Assembly: GCF_003028855.1 (NCBI RefSeq)
Contig: NZ_CP028324.1
Location: 5,766,001-5,830,000 of the forward strand
DNA length: 64,000 bases
Origin: Pseudoduganella armeniaca
GTDB lineage: Bacteria; Pseudomonadota; Gammaproteobacteria; Burkholderiales; Burkholderiaceae_D
Direction of reading: 5' to 3'
Position numbers and translations under genes: made by a program
Shown: positions 50,771 to 58,057 of the stretch, piece after piece
Numbering within the stretch: the stretch's first letter is position 1
Layout of the letters: the number at the start of each line of letters is the position of its first letter
Notes under the pieces: generated by a model
Told to the model about the DNA's origin: nothing
What the model saw: the letters and a program-made list of their open reading frames with translations, nothing else
The model's database searches: none

Positions 50771-52356
50771 GCGCTGGCCCTCTCATGCAGCCGCGCCAGC
50801 TGCTGCCAGGCCGATTCGATGGCGCCGGCCTGCCAGCCCGTCAGGTAGCTCAGGTGCTCGCCCGCCAGCAGCACGCGGCCCTCGCCCTCGAGCAGCAGCG
50901 GATACGCGGCCTTGCGGCTCTCGTCGGTCCACTCGGCCCAGCCGCCCAGGTTGTACTGCACACGATGCCAGGCCACCGAGAACGCGCTGTCGAACGACTC
51001 GCGGTAGGCCGGGAAGATCTTCTCGCCCGCCGCCAGGGCAAACTCGGCCCGTTCGGCGGGGCTGAGCGCGCTGGTCTCGATGGCCGCGCTCTGGTAGTTG
51101 TAGTACCCCAGCAGCACGCCCTTCTTTTTCTGCCAGCCCGACGACGGCAGCGAGATCGTGTTGATGCCCGGGATGTCGGTCAGCACGTGGCCGCCGTAGA
51201 TCTGCTCGTCCTCCTCCCAGAAGCGGCGCTTCATCTGCAGGCCGATCTTGCCGACCGGCGCATAGGCCACGGCCTTGATGGCGCCCTTGAACCTGTCGGA
51301 AAAATCGGTATCGACCATGCGCAGCACCGACAGCGGCAGCGTGCACACGCAGTAGTCGGCCGACACCGTTTGCGCCTTGCCGCTGGCGCTGTCCTTGAAC
51401 GCCACCGTCACGTTCTTCTCGCCGTGGCGGATCGCCTGCACTTCGGCGTGGTAGCGGATGAAGCGGCCGACCCGCTTCTCGAACGCCTTGGGGATCTGGT
51501 CCATGCCGCCCACCGGCTGGAACATCGTGTTCTGCATCGGGAAGTCCTGCACCGCGCTGTACACCTTGCCGACACCTGAGGCCAGCAGTTCGGAAAAGCC
51601 CAGCGGGTCGGACGGCGTGCCCGGCCCGGGGTTCATGCCGGCGCCGGGATTGACGGCGAAACCCCGCCCCGTGCGGCCCTTGTAGCGCAGCTCACCGGCA
51701 CTCAGCTGTCCCTCATGCGCCAGGTAGTCCAGCAGCGCGCGCTGGTCGTCCGCCGACAGCTGCTTGTCGAGCAGGTGATCCTGCACCGACTTGGCCAGCA
51801 GCTCGGCGACGTGGCCGCGCAGGTCCGCCTTGACCTGCGCGGGACGCAAGCGCTGCTTCGACAGCGGGCCGCCGTTCTCCAGGTAGACGAACGCATGGTC
51901 GTTATCGTTCACCATCACTTCGAGCGGCACGTCGAACAGGCGCGTGTAATGCAGCGTGGACTGGTGGTGCAGCGGGATGCGCCACGGGCCGTGGTTGATG
52001 TACTGACCGTCGTCGAAGGTGCAGCGCTGGGTTTCGCCACCGAGCTCCGTCAGCTCGAAGCCCTTGCGTGCCGTCTGGCAGCGCCCGCCGGCAAAGCCGC
52101 GCGCCTCCAGCACCTGCACGCGATAGCCCAGCTTGTTCAATTCATAGGCGGCCGTCAGGCCGGCCAGCCCCGCACCCAGGATAACGACGGACTTGCCCTT
52201 GCCGCTGCCGCTCAGCACCGGCGGCCCCGCCATCGTCGAGGCGATGCCCATGCCCCAGGCGTTCATCGCGTTCAACAGCAGCCCCGTGCCGCCGACCGCG
52301 GCGGCACGGTACAGGAAACCCCGCCGCGTCACCGATCTCACCGTTCCACTTTCCAT
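50767..52356 (-). CDS. TAT-exported flavin amine oxidase/dehydrogenase
   Basis: 529 residues. A twin-arginine signal (SVTRRGFLYRAAAV, residues ~8-21) shows export in folded, FAD-loaded form. The FAD site is VVILGAGLAGLTAAYELNKLG with ARGFAGGRCQT; C-terminal LLAGEHLSYLTGWQAGAIESAW is the flavin-binding end of monoamine and L-amino-acid oxidases. It should oxidise an amine to an imine. Coupling to a cytochrome c gene argues for a dehydrogenase that donates to cytochrome c rather than oxygen. ATG 52356 is preceded by GGGAGGG and, about 50 bases further up, a consensus sigma-54 promoter. The longer frame to 52512 is excluded by that promoter. Confidence 0.9.
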   Translation of the reverse strand: MESGTVRSVTRRGFLYRAAAVGGTGLLLNAMNAWGMGIASTMAGPPVLSGSGKGKSVVILGAGLAGLTAAYELNKLGYRVQVLEARGFAGGRCQTARKGFELTELGGETQRCTFDDGQYINHGPWRIPLHHQSTLHYTRLFDVPLEVMVNDNDHAFVYLENGGPLSKQRLRPAQVKADLRGHVAELLAKSVQDHLLDKQLSADDQRALLDYLAHEGQLSAGELRYKGRTGRGFAVNPGAGMNPGPGTPSDPLGFSELLASGVGKVYSAVQDFPMQNTMFQPVGGMDQIPKAFEKRVGRFIRYHAEVQAIRHGEKNVTVAFKDSASGKAQTVSADYCVCTLPLSVLRMVDTDFSDRFKGAIKAVAYAPVGKIGLQMKRRFWEEDEQIYGGHVLTDIPGINTISLPSSGWQKKKGVLLGYYNYQSAAIETSALSPAERAEFALAAGEKIFPAYRESFDSAFSVAWHRVQYNLGGWAEWTDESRKAAYPLLLEGEGRVLLAGEHLSYLTGWQAGAIESAWQQLARLHERASA

Positions 52357-52405
52357 CAGAACCCTCCCGCGGTTGAAAATCCACTTACTTGCATGAAGGT
52401 ATAAA

Positions 52406-52421
52406 AGCAATGGACGTGCCA
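52406..52421 (-). promoter_or_regulatory. Sigma-54 (RpoN) promoter of the amine oxidase operon
   Basis: Read leftward: TGGCAC (minus strand of 52416-52421), five bases, TTGCT (minus strand of 52406-52410), exactly the TGGCAC-N5-TTGC(A/T) -24/-12 consensus, with a predicted leader of roughly 40 bases before ATG 52356. This makes transcription of the operon dependent on an enhancer-binding protein. Confidence 0.8.
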
Positions 52422-52459
52422 TTCGCCGCTCCGAAAGCACTGATTTCGGTTGGGCGAAT
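52421..52459. promoter_or_regulatory. Nested 39-bp dyad abutting the sigma-54 promoter
   Basis: ATTCGCC (52421-52427) and CCGAAA (52431-52436) face TTTCGG (52444-52449) and GGCGAAT (52453-52459), with matched 3-base spacers. Further TTCGGCTG/CAGCCGAA half-sites occur to the right (near 52466 and 52537). A binding site for the activator or a repressor is likely; the identity is unknown. Confidence 0.5.
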
Positions 52460-52602
52460 GAAGTCGGTTCGGCTGGCGGCGGCGCGGCGCCCCGGTGACA
52501 TTGCAGGGGCACGCTTCGTCACTACTTTGTTCGATGCAGCCGAACGCCGGAAAGTGCCTTCGCCTTTGCGCTGGCTTGCCTCCCCGCACCACGGCGGCGC
52601 AC

Positions 52603-52628
52603 AAAAAAAAACGCGCCCGAAGGCGCGT
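52603..52628 (-). terminator. Terminator of the TnsB-like gene
   Basis: Read leftward: stem CGCGCC / GGCGCG around a TTCG tetraloop, followed by nine T residues (A-run at 52603-52611 on the plus strand). It separates the TnsB-like gene from the sigma-54 promoter region. The rest of the 315-base gene-free stretch 52357-52671 holds that promoter and its dyad. Confidence 0.9.
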
Positions 52629-52671
52629 GTGAAAGAAGGGTGAACGCCACCCAACCGAAGGAACCTGTGAA

Positions 52672-54444
52672 TCAGCTGACGAATCCTCCAACGACGCGTT
52701 GATAGCTGGCGTACGGTCCGGCCGGCGCCGGCACTGGCAGCGCCACCTGCGCCACGGCCAGCGGCCGGTGCCCGCTGCCACGCTCGGTCACGTGGCAGCG
52801 GTGGAACTGCAGTGGCGCCGCCGGATCGAGCAGGTAGGCGCTGTCGACGTCGGCCAGGTCGCACGCCAAGCGTACCGTCCAGCGGCCGCGCAAACGGGCC
52901 CGCTCGAACCAGCGCTCCTCGATGGCACGCGAGCAGCTGAAATACGTGTCGTGCAGGCGGATGCCCTCGGGAGTCACGAGCGCCTCATGCACGGGCAGCA
53001 GCAGGCAGTGCACCAGGTCTTCGCGGTACTGCTTCAGTGCCGCGCCGCGCTGGCGCATGCCCCACTCCCACAGTTGCAGCGGCGCCGGCCCATCGGCCGC
53101 CGGCTGCAGGTTGTGCTCGAGTGCCGCGTCGATCACCAGGCGGGTGAACTGGTCGATATCGAGCACGCCGTCCAGGGGGCCCAACTGCGTATCGATGGCC
53201 GCGGCCTGCAACGGCAGCAGCTCGCAGCGCCGTGCCAGCGCCGCGCGCCATGGCAGCGTTTCGCTTTCGGGCGTGCCGCTGATGCAGCGCACGCCGAAGT
53301 TGTTGCGCAGCGCGCCGCCGCCATCGAGCGGTCGCAGCGCGCCCGGCACGACCAGCAGCTCGGGCAGGTGGCGGCACGGCCAGTCGGCGCCGGCGATGGG
53401 CCGCCCCAGCCGCGTGCAGGCGCGCACCTTGTCGGCCGCGCAATGGGCCAGCGCCAGCACGGCCTGCTGCCAGGACGGCTCTTCCAGGCTGACGTACAGG
53501 CCGGCGATCATGCCGCTGAAGATGTCGCTGGCGACGTAGACCACTGGGCGGCCGGCCACCCGGTCGCGTTCTGCGCGGTGGACCAGCTGCACGTCGGCGC
53601 GCACGGCGTCGAGCCGGAACGCGGCACCGGGTTTGCCGGTTTGGGCCACCGCCGCATCCGGCGGCAACGGCAGCGGCCGCACCAGCGCCTGCAGCACCTT
53701 GTCCTGCTCCAGCCAATAGCCGAACTGGCCGAAGCTGGGCGCGCCCTCGGGCTGCGCCGCGCGGATTACCCGCCCCGTGGCCACATCGGTGGCACGGCGG
53801 CAGAAGAAGTCGCGCAGCATGGCGTCATACAGCGCGCGGCGCGACTGCCGTGCCGCGCCGGTCGTCGCGGCCACGCGGAAAATGCGCCGCATCGCCACAT
53901 CGACGTTGACGCCTGGCGGGGCGCCATCCTTGCGCGGCCGGCCACGCTGGATGCCAGCCGTGGATGCACGGATCTTGCCGCGTGCGCCGGAGTTGCCGTA
54001 GTCGGGCAGCAGCGCGTTCGGGGTCTGGCCGCGCTGCCAATAGCGCCGCAGGTAACGGTAGACGGTGGGATGCGAGACGCCGTGCTGCGCCGTGTAGGCG
54101 GCGATCAGCTGGCCGCGCCTGCGCGCCTGGTAGATGCCGGGTTCCTGCGCCGTCAGCTCGGCCACGATCTGCCAGGCCCGGTCGCGCAGCTCGACGTGCC
54201 GGGGCGGCAGCGCGGCCTGGTCGGCGGCGACGAGATACGGGTCTTCCGCCAGCCACGTGGCACGGCCGGTGGCGACGTCGTCCTCCAGCGTGGCAAGCCG
54301 CACCTGCTGGGCTTCGCAGCTCCGCGCCGCGACGTCGAAGACGTAGGCGCTGCTGCGATCCGGCGCGATCCACAGGATGCGGACGATCCGGCGCGGCGAC
54401 TCGTATTGGAGTAAATCGTTACGCAATAGTGTTCGCAAAAGCAT
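52672..54444 (-). CDS. Solitary TnsB-like protein with degenerate catalytic triad
   Basis: 590 residues. It aligns by eye with Tn7 TnsB: helix-turn-helix YTAQHGVSHPTVYRYLRRYW (~115-135), then the DDE core AAFRLDAVRADVQLVHRAE, GRPVVYVASDIFSGMIAGLYV, WPCRHLPELLVVPGALRP. The first Asp (RLDAV; QIDAT in TnsB) is kept, but the second catalytic Asp (LLADRGE in TnsB) is replaced (LLVVPGA) and no Glu stands in the third position. It therefore should not transpose DNA and is probably domesticated. No tnsA, tnsC or tniQ is adjacent. ATG 54444 with GAGGGGGA upstream is preferred to the frame start at 54555. Confidence 0.75.
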   Translation of the reverse strand: MLLRTLLRNDLLQYESPRRIVRILWIAPDRSSAYVFDVAARSCEAQQVRLATLEDDVATGRATWLAEDPYLVAADQAALPPRHVELRDRAWQIVAELTAQEPGIYQARRRGQLIAAYTAQHGVSHPTVYRYLRRYWQRGQTPNALLPDYGNSGARGKIRASTAGIQRGRPRKDGAPPGVNVDVAMRRIFRVAATTGAARQSRRALYDAMLRDFFCRRATDVATGRVIRAAQPEGAPSFGQFGYWLEQDKVLQALVRPLPLPPDAAVAQTGKPGAAFRLDAVRADVQLVHRAERDRVAGRPVVYVASDIFSGMIAGLYVSLEEPSWQQAVLALAHCAADKVRACTRLGRPIAGADWPCRHLPELLVVPGALRPLDGGGALRNNFGVRCISGTPESETLPWRAALARRCELLPLQAAAIDTQLGPLDGVLDIDQFTRLVIDAALEHNLQPAADGPAPLQLWEWGMRQRGAALKQYREDLVHCLLLPVHEALVTPEGIRLHDTYFSCSRAIEERWFERARLRGRWTVRLACDLADVDSAYLLDPAAPLQFHRCHVTERGSGHRPLAVAQVALPVPAPAGPYASYQRVVGGFVS

Positions 54445-54502
54445 CTGTCCCCCTCGGCGAAGGTAATGCAGATGTTTATGCAAGTTCCGGGCCAATGCCT
54501 GG

Positions 54503-54541
54503 ATGGCAAAACGCCCGGCGCGCGGCCGGGCGTTTTGCCAT
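54503..54541. terminator. Bidirectional hairpin terminator
   Basis: Sixteen-base arms ATGGCAAAACGCCCGG / CCGGGCGTTTTGCCAT around a seven-base GC loop, with AAAA and TTTT in the stem ends. It lies between the helicase gene and the TnsB-like gene, both read leftward, and should end helicase read-through. Confidence 0.8.
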
Positions 54542-54584
54542 GTTGGTGCATGCAAGCACCGAGATATCGCAGGCAGCGAAGTCA

Positions 54585-54626
54585 GCGATTAAAACCGGGG
54601 AAAGTCCCGCAGGGACAGTCCCCAAG
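54585..54626 (+). repeat. Class II dispersed repeat, solo unit
   Basis: GCGATTAAAACCGGGG, then AAAGTCCCGCAGGGACAG and TCCCCAAGC. It is nearly identical to the right-hand unit at 8163-8204, but no inverted partner is present. Its existence as a single unit shows that the ~42-bp unit, not the inverted pair, is the basic module. Confidence 0.7.
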
Positions 54627-54663
54627 CAACGTCGCACGAGTGCCCGTCACCCCGGGTTCAACC

Positions 54664-56838
54664 TCAGCGCTTGGCCTTCGGCTTGCCCGCCACCGGCTTC
54701 TTGGGCGGGGTATGCTTGGCCGATTCCGGCGGCATCGCGTCGGCCAGGCTGATTTTCAGCTGCTGGCCGCCGACCCATACCTTGCCCAGGTGCTGGAAGA
54801 TCTCCGGTGGCATCCCGTCCGGCATCTCCAGCATCGTGTGGTCGTCGAAGATCTCGATGCGGCCGATGTAGCGCGCTTCCAGGCCGCTTTCGTTGGCGAT
54901 GGCGCCGACGATGTTCGATGGCGTGGCCGCATGCTTGCTGCCCACCTCGATGCGGTACGGCCGCATTTGCAGCGTCGCCTTGCCCGGCTTTTCCTTTTTC
55001 TTCTTCGGCGGCGCGTCATCTTCCGTCAGCGCCGATTCGACGATCGTGTCCAGGTTTGGCTTGCGCTCGGCGGCCTGCTTGCGCTCGGCCGGCTTGCGCG
55101 CCGGTGCCTCGGCTGCTTGAGCGGCTTCCGGCGCCGCTTCGCCATCGCGGCGGATGCGCAGCATGCGGCCGGCCACGCGCACGCCGGTCAGCAGTTGCAG
55201 CGTCTCGGCCGGCAGGTCGGCCGGCATGTCCAGCACCGTGTAGTCCTCGAAAATCTCGATGCGGCCGATGTGCTTCGAATCGACGCCGCCCTCGTTGGCG
55301 ATGGCGCCGACGATATTGCCCGGCTTGACGCCATCCTCGTAGCCCACCTCGATGCGGTACGTCGCCATGCCCGGCTCCGGCTCGCGGTGGATGCGTTCCT
55401 TCTTCGGCAGCGCCGGACGTTCGGCGCGCGGCGCGCGCTCGCGCTCCGGCCGCTCGCTGCGTTCGGCGCGCTCCGGCCGCACGCCGTCCTCATGCCAGCC
55501 CTTCTCCGCCTTCTTGTCCAGCAGCAGAGGGGTATTCCCGCGTGCCATCATCGCCAGCGCGGCGGCGATTTCGGTCGCCGGCACGTCGTGCTCCTGTTCG
55601 TACTCCTCGACCAGCTGCTGGAACTGCTCGAGCCCGCCCTGCGCCAGCGTGGCCGTGATCTGGTCCTTGAAACGGGCGATGCGCACGTCGTTAACCGCCT
55701 GCAGCGTGGGCAGCTCCATCTGCTTGATCGGCTGGCGCGTGGCGCGCTCGATCGACTTCAGGAGGTTGCGCTCGCGCGGCGTGATGAACAGGATCGCCTC
55801 GCCGCTGCGGCCGGCGCGGCCGGTGCGGCCGATGCGGTGGGTGTAGCTCTCCGAATCGTACGGCACGTCGTAGTTGACGACGTGGCTGATGCGGTCCACG
55901 TCCAGGCCGCGCGCGGCCACGTCGGTGGCGACCAGGATGTCGATCTTGCCTTCCTTGAGCTGGCCGATGGTACGCTCGCGCGCGGCCTGCTGCATGTCGC
56001 CGTTGATGGCCGCGGCCGAGAAGCCGCGCGCCTGCAGGCGCTCCGTCAACTCTTCCGTACCCAGCTTGGTGCGGCTGAAGATGATCATGCCGTCGAACGG
56101 CTCCGCTTCCAGGATGCGCGTCAGCGCGTCCAGCTTGTGCATGCCCGAGACCAGCCAGTAGCGCTGGCGGATGTTTTCCGCCGTGCCGGTCTTGGCCGCG
56201 ACGGTCACTTCCTTCGGATCGTTCAGGTAGGTGTTGGCGATGCGGCGGATCGGCGCCGGCATCGTGGCCGAGAACAGCGCCGTCTGGCGGTCTTCCGGCG
56301 TCTCCTGCAGGATGCGCTCGACGTCGTCGATAAAGCCCATGCGCAGCATCTCGTCGGCTTCGTCCAGCACCAGCGTCTTCAGCTTGGACAGGTCGAGCGA
56401 GCCCTTGTCCAGGTGGTCGATGACCCGGCCCGGGGTGCCGACAACGACATGCACGCCGCGGCGCAAGGCCGACAGCTGCGGGCCGTAGCTCTGGCCGCCA
56501 TAGATCGGCAGCACGTGGAAGCCCGGCATGTGGGCGGCGTAGCGCTGGAAGGCCTCGGCCACCTGGATGGCCAGCTCGCGCGTGGGCGCCAGCACGAGCG
56601 CTTGCGGCGCGCTCTGGCGGATGTCGATGCGCGACAGGATCGGCAGCGCGAACGCCGCCGTCTTGCCGGTGCCCGTCTGGGCCTGGCCCAGCACGTCGCG
56701 GTTGGCCAGCAGGTGCGGGATGGTGGCGGCCTGGATCGGCGACGGCGCTTCGTAGCCGACCTCCTTCAATGCCTTGATCAGCGCTGCGCTGAGGTCGAGA
56801 TCGGTAAACAGAATGGGTTCCTGGGTTGTTGCAGTCAT
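54664..56838 (-). CDS. DEAD-box RNA helicase with two tandem DbpA-type RNA-binding domains
   Basis: 724 residues. Helicase motifs are complete: Q motif SPIQAATIPHLL, AQTGTGKTAAF (I), PTRELA (Ia), VLDEADEML (II), SATMP (III), ATDVAARGLDVD (V), HRIGRTGRAGR (VI). After a charged linker rich in Arg/Glu/Pro (~455-500), two DbpA-type RRM domains follow (~505-575 and ~630-700), both with YRIEVG, NIVGAIANE and YIGRIEIF-like or HIGRIEIF-like signatures. Most CsdA/DbpA-like helicases have one. Role: ribosome assembly or mRNA unwinding, often cold-induced; an 85-95-base leader from a TAAACT -10 candidate (56932-56937) fits post-transcriptional control. Confidence 0.93.
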   Translation of the reverse strand: MTATTQEPILFTDLDLSAALIKALKEVGYEAPSPIQAATIPHLLANRDVLGQAQTGTGKTAAFALPILSRIDIRQSAPQALVLAPTRELAIQVAEAFQRYAAHMPGFHVLPIYGGQSYGPQLSALRRGVHVVVGTPGRVIDHLDKGSLDLSKLKTLVLDEADEMLRMGFIDDVERILQETPEDRQTALFSATMPAPIRRIANTYLNDPKEVTVAAKTGTAENIRQRYWLVSGMHKLDALTRILEAEPFDGMIIFSRTKLGTEELTERLQARGFSAAAINGDMQQAARERTIGQLKEGKIDILVATDVAARGLDVDRISHVVNYDVPYDSESYTHRIGRTGRAGRSGEAILFITPRERNLLKSIERATRQPIKQMELPTLQAVNDVRIARFKDQITATLAQGGLEQFQQLVEEYEQEHDVPATEIAAALAMMARGNTPLLLDKKAEKGWHEDGVRPERAERSERPERERAPRAERPALPKKERIHREPEPGMATYRIEVGYEDGVKPGNIVGAIANEGGVDSKHIGRIEIFEDYTVLDMPADLPAETLQLLTGVRVAGRMLRIRRDGEAAPEAAQAAEAPARKPAERKQAAERKPNLDTIVESALTEDDAPPKKKKEKPGKATLQMRPYRIEVGSKHAATPSNIVGAIANESGLEARYIGRIEIFDDHTMLEMPDGMPPEIFQHLGKVWVGGQQLKISLADAMPPESAKHTPPKKPVAGKPKAKR

Positions 56839-57058
56839 TGCGGTTCTCGCTAGATTTATCGGGAACGACGCCGGCTCATGGTGGTGCAGGTTCCCTATTG
56901 TTCGAATCGCCCCATGCGACAGAAAGGGCGTAGTTTACTCTGTTCCGGCCCGGTCGGCGGAACTGTTCGGCATGATAGTCGCCGAACCGTCCGGCACAGT
57001 TGCCGCATTTGCACTACTATCTGGCGCTCCGTCCCCCGAAACAGCCAAGAGACCAACC

Positions 57059-58057
57059 ATGCTTCGATCCTTGTCCGTCGCCGCGCTGGCCGCCCTCCTG
57101 GGCGGCAGCGCCAGCGCCGCGGCCTACGGCCCGGAACTGCAGGGCTTCCGCTACCCGTATCCGCTGCAGCAGTTCCGCTTCAATTCGCAGGGCCAGACCA
57201 TGAAGATGGCCTATATGGACGTGCGCCCGCAAGGTGCCGGCAATGGCCAGGCCATCGTTCTCCTGCACGGCAAGAACTTCTGCGGCGCCACCTGGGAAGC
57301 CTCGATCGCCGCGCTGGCCGGCGCCGGCTGGCGCGTCATCGTGCCGGACCAGATCGGCTTTTGCGCGTCCACCAAGCCGCCCCACTACCAATACAGCTTC
57401 CAGCAGCTGGCGCAGAACACGATGGCGCTGCTGCAGAAGGCCGGCGTGACGAAAGTGGCGCTGCTGGGCCATTCGACCGGCGGCATGCTGGCCACCCGCT
57501 TCGCGCTGATGTATCCGCAGGCCGTCTCGCACCTGGTCATGGTCAATCCGATCGGGCTGGAGGACTGGAAGGCGCTGGGCGTGCCCTACCGCAGCGTCGA
57601 CCAGTGGTTCGAGCGCGAACTGAAGCTGACGGCCGACAGCGTGCGCAGCTACGAAAAAAGCACCTACTACATGAACCGCTGGAAGCCAGCGTACGAAAAA
57701 TGGGTCGACATGCTGGCCGGCCTGAACGCGGGCCCCGGCCACCAGATCGTCGCCTGGAACTCGGCCCTGATCTACGACATGATCTATACCCAGCCCGTGG
57801 TGCATGAGTTCCCCAACCTGAAAGTACCGGTGACCTTGATGATCGGCGATGGCGACAGCACGGCCATCGGCAGCGACATCGCCCCGCCCGAGCTGAAGGC
57901 AAAACTGGGCAACTACAAGGTGCTGGGCAAGGAAGCGGCGAAGAAGATCCCGCAGGCGCACCTGATCGAATTCCCCAACATGGGCCACGCGCCGCAGATG
58001 GAGGACCCGGAGGCGTTCCACCGCGCGTTGCTGCAGGCACTCGACACGCCACGCTAG
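57059..58057 (+). CDS. Exported alpha/beta-hydrolase
   Basis: 332 residues. Signal peptide (residues 1-19, ASA-A), then a classical hydrolase fold: AIVLLHGKNFCGATWEASI (H-G oxyanion turn), ALLGHSTGGMLATRFAL (nucleophile Ser in G-H-S-T-G-G), acid near MIGDGDSTAIG and His in FPNMGHAPQMEDPE. It resembles periplasmic haloalkane dehalogenase/epoxide-hydrolase-like enzymes with a cap domain; the substrate is unknown. ATG 57059 gives the signal peptide start; the frame extends further up without sense. Its TAG stop overlaps that of the convergent gene in a single CTAG. Confidence 0.85.
   Translation: MLRSLSVAALAALLGGSASAAAYGPELQGFRYPYPLQQFRFNSQGQTMKMAYMDVRPQGAGNGQAIVLLHGKNFCGATWEASIAALAGAGWRVIVPDQIGFCASTKPPHYQYSFQQLAQNTMALLQKAGVTKVALLGHSTGGMLATRFALMYPQAVSHLVMVNPIGLEDWKALGVPYRSVDQWFERELKLTADSVRSYEKSTYYMNRWKPAYEKWVDMLAGLNAGPGHQIVAWNSALIYDMIYTQPVVHEFPNLKVPVTLMIGDGDSTAIGSDIAPPELKAKLGNYKVLGKEAAKKIPQAHLIEFPNMGHAPQMEDPEAFHRALLQALDTPR

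Noticed and set aside
52672..54444. Active Tn7-like transposon
   Set aside because: Only a TnsB-like gene with a degenerate triad is present; no TnsA/TnsC/TniQ, no ends and no target duplication seen.
54466..56853. 795-codon plus-strand frame opposite the DEAD-box helicase
   Set aside because: Antisense shadow of a helicase with all motifs intact; no family-like sequence.
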